DNA from: CAMDWQ01 sp964497635
Lineage (GTDB): Bacteria > Omnitrophota > Gorgyraeia > 2-02-FULL-51-18
Length of the DNA: 16,942 nucleotides
Assembly: GCA_964497635.1 (NCBI GenBank)
Contig: CAZCDB010000034.1
Span: 1 to 16,942 of the forward strand
Reading direction: 5' to 3'
Shown: one piece after another, positions 1-12,800 of the stretch
Layout: each line of letters opens with the position of its first letter
Position numbering within the stretch: position 1 is the stretch's first letter
Program-made: the position numbers and the translations under genes
The notes under the pieces: generated by a model
Seen by the model: only the letters and a program-made list of their open reading frames with translations
What the model was told of the DNA's origin: nothing
Databases searched by the model: none

Positions 1-855
1 ATTTTGAAAAAAGCGGATGCTCATGCCCGCGAGATCCGGGAGCAGATCCGGATTATTGAGGGCGAGAAGCGGGATGTGGCAGGCCAGGATATGGAAAATT
101 CTCTGGCAATTTTCGCAGCGACCGTGACCGGATCCGGGATAGACCGACATCGTGCAGGGTTTTTCAAGTTGAATCCGGGCGAAGCGAGGCTTCTTCTGGG
201 GCTTGCGCCTCATTTGGATGAAAATACGGAGCGCATCGAAGCGGTCTTGAGGAATTTTCGCGGGAAAGCTGAATTTTCTCCCGACAAGGTGCGGCAATTT
301 GTCGAGAGGGCCGATCGCCGGGAGTGGTATCCGGGGATCGTCCGCCGTGTCGCAAAACTTGCGATCAAAGCGCTTCAGTCGGAAGACCGACTGATCTTCC
401 CCGATGGATCGGAAATCCGGATTCTCCGATCTCTGAGTGAGGGGGAATATTCTTATCCTGTCGAAATTTTAGCCAAAAGTGAAGGCTCTTCGGCTTCGCG
501 GCACTTGCGCCCAAAATCTTTTTGGCAGAGGTTGGTTGAGTCGTGGGCTGGAAGAAAACAGGAAAATTTTTCCACAGTTTTCGCGCGAGACTTGCAAAAA
601 GCCATCGATGAAGGCGCCAAGCTTGTTCCGCAGGAAAACACCGCTGCAATCGCAAGGATCGCCGAGTGGCTTGAAAACACACTTCCCGGATATACGCCAC
701 CGACAAGCGGGGACCCCTCCGCGATGGCTGATACTCGACCAGCTGTATCATCCGAGGCTCACACGCCTGCCGGTCTCTCACTCGTCGCCGCTTCCGATGC
801 TTCGTTGCAGGCTGAAACTTTGGTCAAACCGGCAGAAGAGCCGGTACCTGCCGCG
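1..855 (+). other. Uncharacterised helical region with disordered P/A/S-rich linker
   Basis: Window residues 1-230 are rich in charged and aliphatic residues with helix-like periodicity (long E/R/K runs such as AHAREIREQIR). I recognise no family. Residues 231-285 (bases 691-855) turn into a low-complexity stretch rich in Pro, Ala, Ser and Thr with few hydrophobic residues, typical of a flexible tether, and lead directly into the first ARLA motif. The module is cut by the window edge, so its N-terminal part is unseen. Confidence 0.6.
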
Positions 856-3800
856 GCGCGGCTTGCCAACAACTCACTGCGCGATGAAGCGGAAAGGCGG
901 GTGGATGCTCATTTCTCGGTTCGGGATGGAGAAAGGGATCCGAAATTTATAGAAAAGCTAAAAGATTTTTACATGGAGGCGATTCAAGAGCACGGGTTTG
1001 ATGCGGGATACCAGCTACATTTTTATGACTCTTCAAAGCGTCGGATCAGAGCCCAGATTGAAGTCCCTGCCTTGGCCAAAAAAGAAGTCACCGAGGATTT
1101 TTTTGATTTTCTGGGAGAGATTACTCCCACCAACGTGGAAGTAGACTTCTACGTCGAAGTATCGGATCTGGGGACTCTTAAATTTTTGGCAGAGAATCTA
1201 TTTAACCCACATTTAAAGATGTCCAAGATTCTGGAGGCTCTTAAGCAAGATGATGCGGCAACTCTTTTGCGTGAATTGATAAGTCTTACCAAAAAATCAC
1301 CGGGAAGTCGTACCTATATTTGGTCAAGAGATATTCTTAGGAAAGCAACTCCCGGATCATGGCTGGCCAGGCTGGGGGATGGAGTTATCTATGCTCGAAA
1401 AGCGAGGAGCCACTGGAGAGCCCTTGAGCTTCATCTATCGCGCCCTGAACAAGCAGAAAGCAGTGTGCGTCGCGGCATCCGGTATCTTGAAAAAAATAAA
1501 GAGAGGTTGGGAGCGTATCTCGATCTTGTGCAGCGATTTCAAGATGTCCCCGGGATGGGACGCATGATCAGGCGCCTTGGAGCGCTTGAGCTTCAAGATC
1601 TTTCTAGGGCAGAAGAAATCTTGGGAGAGCTTTTTGCGGCAGACCATATAGAACAAGTGTATCCCGGTGCGAAAATAATAGGATTGGGACTTAATACTCC
1701 TGCGGATGGCGGGGTTGAATCACGAGAAATCGATGTTTGGGTATTAAGCCCTACGAAAAGAGAAATATGGACCATTGAGGCAAAGGCGGTTTCGGACTCA
1801 GGTATTGAGAACGGCCAGGCTAGAGTACAAAACGATGACCAACTCAAAGGACAAATCGAGGCCCTAAAAATTTTACGTGATGAGCGATTCAGCTGGACGA
1901 GGCATTTATTTCTCGTCGGAGGACCTTCAGTTGAGTCTAAAGGTTTTGAGCCGCGGCTGAGTCTGACACAAAGCCATCCAGATATGCCCGATCTAAAAGT
2001 GGAGCAGGCATTTTTTAAATTTGATCCGTTCGGACCCCCCTTAAATCCTTCCGCCGGACAGAGCGGGGCAGAGTCTGCTTGGATGGAAAACCATGTGAGT
2101 CAATGGGCCCACGAAGATATCCGGATCAGAAAAGTATTGGGTGATGCGTTAAAAGCAACCCGTTCAAGCCAAAGGCCGTTTGCGGCGAGGTTGGCACAAC
2201 AAGGGCTTCCTGAGGGCTACACGATGTCACGAGTCAGTGGGCGTTGGTTTGAGTCAGATTCTTTTCAAAAAGAATTTGAAATGGTTGTAGAAATGCTTAG
2301 CAGGCTGAGACACGGGCGTGATTATGTAAAAGAATTTGTTTTGAATTCTACGGATGATCGCAACAAATTTACCATGATAGTTCGTGGCCCTAGTGGAGAC
2401 ATTGTGGCTGCTGGTACTGCTGCTGTTAATACTAGTATCGGTGCAGGGGAATTAATAGAAACGTATGTTTCTCAAAACCACCGAGGAAAGAAGCCCAGCG
2501 TAGGAAAGGCTATTTTTTATGAAAAATTAAAATGGTTAGATTCTAGAAATGTTCCAATGATAAGCATGCAAGATGCGTCTGATGGAAAAGTTACGGGACG
2601 CTGGCTTCGTCGATGGGGAGAAGAAAATGGCTATGCTGTGACTGCATCGGCTGATGGTTTTCAATATCGACTTACCTACATCACCATCAACCATCTCATC
2701 CAAAATTTACCAAACCCAATAAAAGATTTAGTTTTATCTGAGCAGGAGCCAGATCGTAGCCGTATCACATCGACGCTTGCGGATAAAATCGTGGAGTATA
2801 GAAAATATCGATCTGACCGACGAGCTATGCCAAAGGATTGGATCTATCTTGAGAGGCGAAGACACCCTCTTTACACATCAATCGAGTCCACCGAGTTTAT
2901 CACCTCCCTATCCCCAAAGGCAGAGGAAATATTGCGTTTAGAGAATCCTCTCCAGGGACAGCTTCTCGCAGAAATTCCGGAGCATGCAGTGTGGGTGGGA
3001 GAGGGTGAATTGTCTATTGTTTTTCGCGAGGGAGAAGCGGATAAAGTTTATCGAGTAGGTCTGAGTGTTACACGGCCCAAAACAGCGTGGATGATACAGC
3101 CGTTAAAACCTAAGAAGGAATTTCGCACAGATGGACAATCGTGGCAAGTGGAAGAATTGCCTTATTTGGACACCGCAAGTATTGCCCAAGAGGATGTTGA
3201 GCGAATACAAGAAAGGATCGGGCAAGATGGGTGGACACTTGTTGATGACAAGCTTGAATATCTTGGAAGAGATCTTAAGACCGGTGAAGTTTATGTGCTA
3301 GATCCTGAAGCTGCTGATTTTCTTTATGAAGGCCAGGTTGCCACAAATTCGGATGCTTCGTTAGCCGCACGCCTTGCCGGTAATGGCCAACTACCAGAGG
3401 GTTACACGATGGAAGTGATCCTTGGATCTCAGGCGGGAAGCTTGGAGAAGCTTCGTACGACCGCGCTTGAATTGTCTGAAAAAGCGGACGAGGAGGATGC
3501 TGCGAAAATTATTTTTAAAAATATAGCCATCGCCTCGACAAATAAAAAAGTTTTTGCAGCTTTTGTGGTCAAAGATAAATCCGGCCATGCCGTGGGAATC
3601 CGGCTGTTGTATTGGGCGGATGATCTCCGACTGCTTCGATATAGGGATATGATGCCAAGTCGCGGGGTTGATCGTGACGACCGGATGAAAATTGAAAAAA
3701 GGCTCTTGGTCAGCGACATTGCTGTCAATGCGGATCACCGGAGGCTGGGCATCGCCGAGAGTCTATATAGGGAAAGTTTTCAGTACATAAAAAACACACC

Positions 3801-6800
3801 GGACGCGGGAGCTGATTATTCCCTAGTGACAATCCGCAAGGATAATCTTTTTTCAAAAAAGGCGATGCTCTCCGCCGCCAAAAAATCAGGGGTTGTGGTT
3901 TATGGCCCTCTGCTGGAGGGTGATGAACACTTTGGTTATTTGATTGATCTGCATCCTGAGAAAGCGAAGGGGCCCGGCGATCAACAAATATTGGATAAAT
4001 TTAAACTTTTCGATGATAGCGCCGCGGCACGGTCCGCCAGAGGCGAGACCGCCTCGCCTGTAGGCGGGCGGTTGGCCACCGAACCCGAACGCTACGACAA
4101 CGCTGTTCGCTATCTAAAGTATTTTATTTCCAACCGGGAAGAGGTTCGGAATCGTTTGCTTGCGGAGATACGCACTTCGAAAAATAGGCGGGGAAAGTCT
4201 CCCCTAGAGTATCTAGCCGTACTATTTGGAGGCGGTCTCTTGCTGGGAAATGATTGGCTCCGACCAGGGGTGCTGGGGGAGGGGTCTGATATCAACGCGC
4301 AGGAAGCGATCCAATTTCTTGATGAGGGAGGGAAAATCACGGGTTTTGTTTCTTCCCCGCTTTTTTATGATCAGGTGGGTCATAGCCTGATCTCGGCGGC
4401 CGAGGATGCTTCGGATCCTCGCCGGGAAGAACGAATTGTAGAGGCTTTGATAGATGTTTATCTCGACTACCTGCTTTTTGGATTCAAAATTTACGCGGAA
4501 AAAGCAGACGCGCTTGCCGTGCCTGAGAGGACTCAGCAAGCCCAGCTTCTCCGAGCAGAATACAACCAGCGCCCGGTTGGCTGGCAATTCACCCAAATTC
4601 CACGAGCAGCGATTTATGACTCTCTGGTCGAAAGGGATGAAGTCGCGCTGGTGGAGCGCCACTACGCGAGGGCACAAAACAATCTTGGCTTTGCCATGGA
4701 CATGGCCGCACGTGTGGGGCGGCACTTACGCGCTGGAAAATATTCGGTATTCAGCGATCACGTTGTACCGGAACCTGAAATGCATTTTGCCGTCTACAAT
4801 ACCATGGATTTTTCATTGCTCATCGCGTACATGATCCCTCTTTTGCTGGCTTATGCCAAAATTGGAGACGATCCTGCTACTGCTCTTGAAAAACAGCGTC
4901 TTACCTTAAGCCTTTATTCGGCGTTATCAGCCTCTTCTGGAATTCTCACCGATTTTCAGCGATTGGAGAGTTTTTCTGATCCGCAGTATAAAAACTACCT
5001 GTTGCCCGGACATCGTCATGTCTTCCCGGCGCAGATGGAAGGTTTTCAGGAATATCGCACACTTCTTACAAGTCTTGCCCCATCTTTATCGCGAGATTTT
5101 CAGTCCAATCCCGTGATCCAGGAAAGTCTGACAACTCATCCGGGTTATCTGGGCTCCGGAGCTGTTTTTGGGACCCAAATTGCCGCCGCTCAAATTCTCT
5201 ATGACCTGAAATATCCAGCCGAGCGGGGATCTCACCCCTGGTTCGAAATGTATCACTCGATTCCTGTGGAGGCAGTTGAAAGAGAAGCCTATTGGAAAAC
5301 TATGGATAAATTTATTGAGACGGTTCGAGCTACTCTGAATGAGCCCTACACAAAAGAAACAGATCGATCAAGCCTTGAAATAGAACTCCAGCGTTCCAAT
5401 GAGGCTTATCAGGATACGATGCAAGCCCTCGAAAGCCTGGCCGCGGCGCGGTTGGCTTCCAGATCCGCTGGCAAAGAACTCGGGATTGTCACAGAAGAGA
5501 GAGCGAAGCAAACAGCTCAATTAGAATCTTTGATCGCACAGGCCCTCGGCAAGCCTCCTGTTTTTGTGAGGCGCGTGTTGAAAAAGATTGCTCCGGAAGT
5601 ATTGATGGAGGCCAGGATAAGACGATTTAATCTTGAATCCCGTTTTTACAGGAAGCAATTTGGCAGGAGATGGGCGAAAGATCCTGCTGGGGCGTTGGGA
5701 TATTTGGCGGAGGGATTCTATGTTGAACAAATCGCAAAAAAAGGAATGATCAGCCTCGCTGTCCCACCAAAACTTATTCCTGAGACCATCAAATCTTGGC
5801 TTGCGGGTGCCTCTGGCATAAGAAGTAGTCGTCAGTACAATAGACCTGTACGAGTCGAATGGATGTATTTTCCAATGATCCGCTCGTGGTTGCCGGCGGC
5901 GTTGTACCTGCAGAAGGACGGCGACCAATTTGAAAGATCTCCTTACAATTTCAAAACGGTTTTGGATGGCTCCAATAACCAAGTCTTGAGGATTGAGCAG
6001 GTCCTTGAAAGGAGTCTTATCCTTAGTTTGCAGACTGCAGGTTATAAAAAGGTCAGACCTTTACGCGTGTATAGCCAGATGTCCGCGTCAGGCTATCTTT
6101 ATATTGGCGGCTCAGAAACGCCCGATCAAAGATTCAGCCCCACGGTGCGGCTCATCTCCAAGGGATACGAATTGTCCGGGGCAACTATTCCGCAAGACGG
6201 GATTATTACTGAGCTCCAGATGGGCGGAGAAGCAGATCCAAGATTGCTTACCGTTGCCTACGAGACTGACGTGAAAGGAACAATCACCAAACTCCTTGAA
6301 TCCGGTCTTCAAGCAATACCAAGACTGCGTACTTCAGACCGATTCTGGAATGGAGGTCTTAAGGTGAGAAAACAAGCCGAGGATCATTGGGCTATCGGAG
6401 CCGGGACGAGACCGCGAGATAGCAGCTCCCGGAAAAAATCACGGATGATTAAAATACCTTCCGTTTATGATGAAAAACCTTCACAGATCTTATTTAAAAA
6501 TGGAGTGCCTGTCTTTATTCATGTAGACGCAGATATTGCTAAAAACCTGCCTGAGATCCGCATTTTTCCAAAACTTGTGATTTTTGAAACGCTAACCAAA
6601 GAAGTTCTCTGGGACTCTTATTTATCAGACGTGCCTCTCGGGCTGCATATCAGCGCCGCGAAAGGTCAAAAAGCCCGGTCGATAAGAATCACCCGGTTGC
6701 CTCTCATGAAAGAGAGTGTTCGGCAGAACTGGGAAGTTTCAGTCGGGAGAGGCCGTCGCATCGTGATCCCGCGGGAGGCCGCCCCTCTGATCCGGGATTA

Positions 6801-9800
6801 TCCAAGAGAGCGACTCTTTGCCGAGACGACCTTTAACGTCAAAAAGAAGACGAGCCCGTTTCCCGATACGATTTCCGTTGGAGTCTACGATTCGGACAAT
6901 CCCCATGATCCCAAGAGTCTTGTTTTTAGACCGATCTACCGGATGCAGATCTCTCCGCTGAGAGCTTCGGCCGCGAAGTCTCGTATTCAATTATCCAAAG
7001 AGGAGATCCAGGATGTGTGGACGCCTGCCAACAGAAGAGTCGACGAAAATTTAAGGCGTCATCAGGAGTTTGTCCAGAGCGCGGAAAACTTGCCTGTCAG
7101 CCCGTCTGTCCGGGCGGGTCGTTTGAGGGAGGCCGCGGGTGCGCGGTTGGCTGCAACTGAAGAATCGGTGAGAGATGCTAAAACGATCATCGTCAGGATC
7201 TTGGATACGATGGTTCCCGAGGCGTTTTGGTCAAGCTTGGGCCTATCGTCGTCGGATTTTCATTTTTTTGACGATGAGTATGTTCGCAGTTTTAATCGGC
7301 GATTAAGAGATTTGTTGAAAACCAGAAAAGAAACACTGCTTTCTAGAACCATTCTTTTATTGAGCGGATTTTTGGAAAATCTTGAGCAAATACCCTCTTT
7401 GATAAAGGTAGGTGTTATCCCTGGGGTAGGACTTTCCGTTTCCAAAAGCACTGAGGGGACAAGGCGTGCGATTGAGTCCGTCATCCGTCAATTGTTGAGG
7501 GTGGAGGCTGTGGATGAGATAGAGTCCATGGGGGAAATGATTCTGAGCGCCGTGGATCATCTGAACAACGCGCTTGTGAGCGTAGGAGGGAAACCTTTAC
7601 CTACACATCCCGCTAAAACGAAACCTATTTATGAAGCAGCCGCTAATGAATCCAAAACACTAGAATCCGCGTGGAAAGAGTTTGGAGCCACAGGAAAGTT
7701 TGGCCCTCAGACGATAAAAAAACTTAAAACGTTAGGCTACCTCATTTCAGTTGGTGATGTTGCCAAGATCAACAATTTTGTAAATCGTATGTTTGGCGAA
7801 GGCGGAGAGCTCGAAAGATTCAACGATGAGGATGGGTTTGCTGGATCTCATGTTGTCCATATGATTGACAATGCTTATTACTTCGGCGGAAAACTTAAAG
7901 AAAAGAATCCAGCGGCGCTTCTTCTCCGGGGTGTCCCGAGCTCCGGAGACAGCAGGGCTCCCATTTTTGAATTTATCATCATGGATCAGGGGCCTGGATT
8001 CGTGCAAAAGGACGGCCAGCCGATTGACATTGCGAATGCCATGCAGGGCTATGTAGCGAGAATGCCCTTCAGAGGCAGAAGTGGAGATGAGGTTCATTTT
8101 GGACACCGGCTCAGCGAGGTGCATCACATGACTCATTGGTACGAAGTTCGGGAGATCCACGCGTCTGAAGCTGGTCTGATCGAAACACATCACATCAACG
8201 ATAAAAATGGAAACCCGTTCGAAACCTCGAACATCCTCCACAACACCGACCGGGGTACAGGCACATTCATCCGCGCTCAAATGATTGCTTACGGAGCTTA
8301 CGGGGTGTACGCGGCACGCCTGGCGAGTGCTTCCGAAGATTGGAAGGAGGGCCACGATGACGCGTTAGAAGAGGGTAGAGACCTCAATCTTTCGGATTTG
8401 GAGGAAGCGCGCATTGAGGCTCACCATCAAGTGGAAATAGCCACTCTGGGAGACCCCGATGGAGTTCGCCATTATTGGATGGGAAAGACAGAAGGTTTTG
8501 ACGACTTAATCCGTCGGGCGAGGGAGAGACTCTCTACCGGCTCGGTGAAGCCGAATGCTGCCTCGGACTCCAGAGTCGATGGAGCGCGGTTGGCAAAAAG
8601 AGGCGAGAAAATTACTCAATCCGAGTTGGTGGAGACTTACCGATTTCTGATTGAAAATTTTAAAGCACCCTTTTTGAAATCCGAATTCATGCAGAAGAAA
8701 GGTATTTCTAACTGGACGACTACGACGGCTCAGTTTGATCTATTGGAGCAGTTGGGGCTGCTTGCGATCAATGACAAGAAAAAAGCTCGCGATGGCCAGC
8801 CAGTTTCATTGGTGGAAATTTCAGGCCGGCAACTTCCTCAGATCTTGTTTGCGCTGAATCAGCACCGAGCGAAAGCGGATAGTCCGGTGGTAAAAGATCA
8901 GATTGCAAAAATATTGAATGATGAGAAAATTTTCTCACTTCCTGAAAGACCTTTCACGTCTGAACAGTTTGATGCGCTGAGGAACGGTTTGCGTGTCCAA
9001 ATACCCGGGATTGGTGATCCTGAGCTGGTTCTGGCTTTTCGGCTTTTGCGTCAATTTTTTAGCCAGGAGCATGTCAAGGCCTCTGTTTTTTTGTCTTGGA
9101 TCGGGACCCCCGGATCTGAAGCGATGACAAAAAAAATCCGATTTCTAAGAGAATTGGGAATTTTAGAGATAGATTCAAATGCGGGCGTGAGACAATCTCC
9201 TTGGATAAGACTTCTTGTATCGGATCCTGACAAGCTTGATGCAATCGACTCGGCATTGATCCGGTATGCCGGTTGGCGTGATGAGCCCCAGCTTCGAGAG
9301 GCCGTAAAACTTCTTTTGATAAACAAAAATCTGCGCGGTAATCCTCAGAAAGAGAAGGTTGATGTGTCCAGCCCCATAAAAACTCTTTCGCTAAGCCCTT
9401 CAGGCCTTCTTTCGCTTGAGTCTGAGACCGGAATGACGGCTCGCTACGAGGCGGCCTCCGCTTTATCCGTATGGGGACTTGATTATACGGATGTTGAGGT
9501 GGAGATCTATGAGGACGCCCAAAGGGCACGTACGCTTGTGGTCCGAAGCAAAGAGGATTCCCGGATCGGATCGCGGGAGTTAATGCGTATCCCTGTCGAT
9601 GGTACGGGCCGACCAAGCTATCGAAAAGGATATCCGACCGCTCTAAAAAAAGTAAAAAAGAGTCAAAAGAGTTATAACTTTTTAAGCCTCACCCGAACAC
9701 TAGAGATTTATCCGGCGAGTCTCTACTCCTTTGCCAGAAGGCAGTTGAGGAGAGGGAAGCGTGAGGGACTTTATGAGTTACTGGAGGCTTTCAGAACTTT

Positions 9801-12800
9801 TCCTAGGATGAGCCGATACATCGGCGCCGGACAATTTTCCGCCTATGATCTTTTTGGAAAAAAAATGACTGGATGGGAGAGTGTGCGTCGGGCCATTGAT
9901 CAAGGGCTCGCACCAGGGGAGGAGATTTTAGCAATAGGCGTTCTTCGGCACGGCAGTCAAGCGCATGTCTATGCATTTACCGGATCAGCTCAAGCCATCC
10001 AAATGCGTGGGATCGAGACGATGAGTATAGCGTTGGATTCTGGCGGTCAGCAGGAAATGGCGGTTCACACAGCGATCAAGCGTGGCGTCTTGGATTCTGA
10101 GGAAGGATTCATTGTTTATGTACATGGAACCGCCTATTTCCTACAAGGTTTTTTACGCAAACAAGGGCTTGATGGAGGGGATGTAAAGGTCACGCTTTTT
10201 ACTACCGATAATCCTCGTATTGAGATCACTGGACCCGGGATCCGAGAGTTGATCCCGCTGACGCGTGTAGCCGACGATCTGGTTCCGACGGTGATTGTCG
10301 CGTCCGGACGGAAGCGCCACTCACGTTATTCGGTCGAATATCTTTTGAGATATCAAACTCAAGAAATCATAAAAGCTAATCGTAAAAGGGTGGCTGCCAA
10401 GAGAGCAGAAAAGAAGAAAGCGGAGACGAAGCCTTTGGAGCCGATCAACATTTACACCAGAGACACGGCGCCTCTGGTGGGTGATTATGAGAATTTTAAC
10501 GATTCCAACAGAATGGAGCTGTGGTATCGCTGGAAATCAGGAGACGCGGATTTTCGTGAGTCTTTGATCCTATCTTTTGTCGCGCTCGTCAATAGGTTGG
10601 CAGAAAACCGGTCGGGGAATCTTCAGTCGTTTGCATCGTGGAAAGCGGAGCTTGTCTCCGCAGGGCTTTTAATTGTCACCGAAAGGGTGGATGAGTGGGT
10701 GCCGGAGACCGGCCGAACTTTGACGGAATATGTCGAGAACGATCTATTTTCTGAAATGAAACGCATGGTCGAGCTGGAGGCAAATGTGATTCCGCACGAT
10801 TCACAAGAAAGCGCCCCCGCAAGATCAGGAGGGTCTGGCGAGTTCGAGGATTATTCGCGTTTTTCAGATATCAGCCTAGAGGACGGTAGAGATGCGGTAG
10901 AGCCGGACTCTTTGGATATTGAAGAGGGCGAAAAAAGGGAGATCGCGGAGGGGTTGGGCCAGTGGCTCCAGCGGCGAGAATTTGCGCAATCCATTAAAGA
11001 AGCCGGGTTGGATCTACCTCATTTAGCAGTTTATCTTGTATCCAGTCTGGGAGTTTATGGATCCGCGGTGAGAGGATTTAGCGATATTAATATCATGATG
11101 GTTACGGACGCAGATGAAGAGGAATCACAAAAATTGGCTGAAATCGTCAGAAGGCTTGTGGATGGTCATACTGAACAAAGAAGTGATGGCGAGTGGGTGG
11201 TAACTGTTGGCAAACAAGGAGCTCAGGATTACCATTTCACAGTCCAGTATGGGGACGGCCTGGTGGCGCTTGCCACGAAGCACGGCCTAGGAAATCCTGA
11301 AAAAGGTATTGCCACGATCGAGCTTATCCGGATGATTCCTTTTAACTTTCGATTCGAAGGTGGTGATTTAAGACTGAATAAAACCCGATTTAGAGCGGGG
11401 ATTCATATGTTGTCTCCCGATCCGTCCGTCGCGCATCGCTCTCCCAATGGAATATTGGTTTGGGAAAATAGAGAAGGATCGGCGATGCATCTTGAAGACA
11501 ATGCCCGCGAAATGTTTCAGGCCTCACCGGGAGAATATTTGGATGGAATTGGTATTCACCAGGAAAGATTTGCCGTTCGTCAGGACAGCAATAAAAAGAG
11601 AGTCTTGGAGGATTCTTCCGCCGCTCGCTTGGCAAAAAAATCAACAGTCCATCCCAAAGCCCGTGCATTTTTAGCGGAGTCTTTTCGCGGCCGGATTCCG
11701 GATTATGTGCCAAGCAGTAAGGATCCGTTGAGAGAGGTTCAAGTGCCTTACGGAAAATCGATGGTGGAAAGCCGCTCTCGATTGAAACATGGTCTTCCCA
11801 GGCCGGATAACCCGGAGGAGCTTATAAGAAATTTTCCGCGCTCCGGTTTGCCGATCACGATAGACCGCTCGTCCGTCAAAGTTTATGTTCGCCCCCTAAC
11901 AGAGAATGAGCGGCGGTCATTCATGACACAAAAAGATGATCCTATCGCAGACGATACCAAAGCTCTGATGATCCATTTTACATATCAGTATCCGGGGAAA
12001 ACGGATATCCGTGATCATTATGTCTACACTCGTTCCGACAGAAGGGATTATTTCCCTATAGGCTCGAAGACAGACCTATTTTTGACCCAAAGTTTCAGAA
12101 GCCAGATCCCGGGTTATGATGCCGGCCGGCCGAACGTGGATATTCCGATCAATGCGGCTGAATTAATGTTTGCTAAGCAAAACCGTCTTAGGCAATCAAC
12201 CCCATCTCCGGTGGCTAACGTCAAGATCACCCGATGGATGCCTGTCGGCCTGCCTCCCGGCAAAATATCCAATCTTGCGGTTTCCATCCGGCCTTTTTCT
12301 CTGGAAGATGAAAAAAATTATCCCTTGGCCCAGCCATCCGAAAATGGAAAAAAACATCTGCTTACGGTCTCTTTCACGTATGATTTTCATGGAAAGCCAA
12401 AAAGAAAGAGAGTCTATGTTTATTGGAACGGTAGTAAGTTTATCAATCACCGGGACAGTCCAAAGAAACGCTTAACCGCTACCGCTGATGAGCTCGCTGA
12501 AGAGGTTGGCAAAGATCTCCAGACTGACAGCCCTTCAGTGCTGGACGTTTCTGCCGCGCGGTTGGCGGCTAGGTCTAACCCGTCCCCAGAGGCCCAGCTG
12601 GGACCTGGTCCGGTTACGGTTAGATCGCGTGCAGAGACTAATCTGGACAGGAGACAACAAGATAGGTTCACCCAGCGATTGGCATTGGCCCTGGGTACCC
12701 GCCAGATCAATACAGCGATCACAATAACCAATCAAGCTTTTCTTGCTGCGCAAATTTCGGTGAGCCAAAGCTTAAAACATCTTTATGACGCTCTTGTGGA

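Noticed and set aside
479..952. Plus-strand frame-2 ORF of 157 codons
   Set aside because: It overlaps frame 1, which stays open on both sides; the translation is Arg/Leu-rich and motif-free, typical of an out-of-frame shadow.
1357..1383. SWLARLGDG as a further ARLA copy
   Set aside because: The last residue is Gly, not Ala, it sits inside a continuous helical region and no module border is seen there.
4033..4071. Element A hairpin as a transcription terminator
   Set aside because: No T-run follows the stem, and the reading frame continues through it in all three copies.
7411..7443. KVGVIPGVGLSVSK as a nucleotide-binding P-loop or Rossmann glycine motif
   Set aside because: It lacks the G-K-[ST] of a P-loop and the flanking beta-alpha-beta pattern; it lies in a helical part before the GHKL domain.
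7747..8355. Minus-strand ORF of 202 codons
   Set aside because: It lies opposite the GHKL domain, whose N and G1 boxes are read on the plus strand; the antisense translation has no recognisable motif.
10591..10608. NRLAEN as a diverged ARLA
   Set aside because: It falls within a predicted helix without a composition change or linker on either side.
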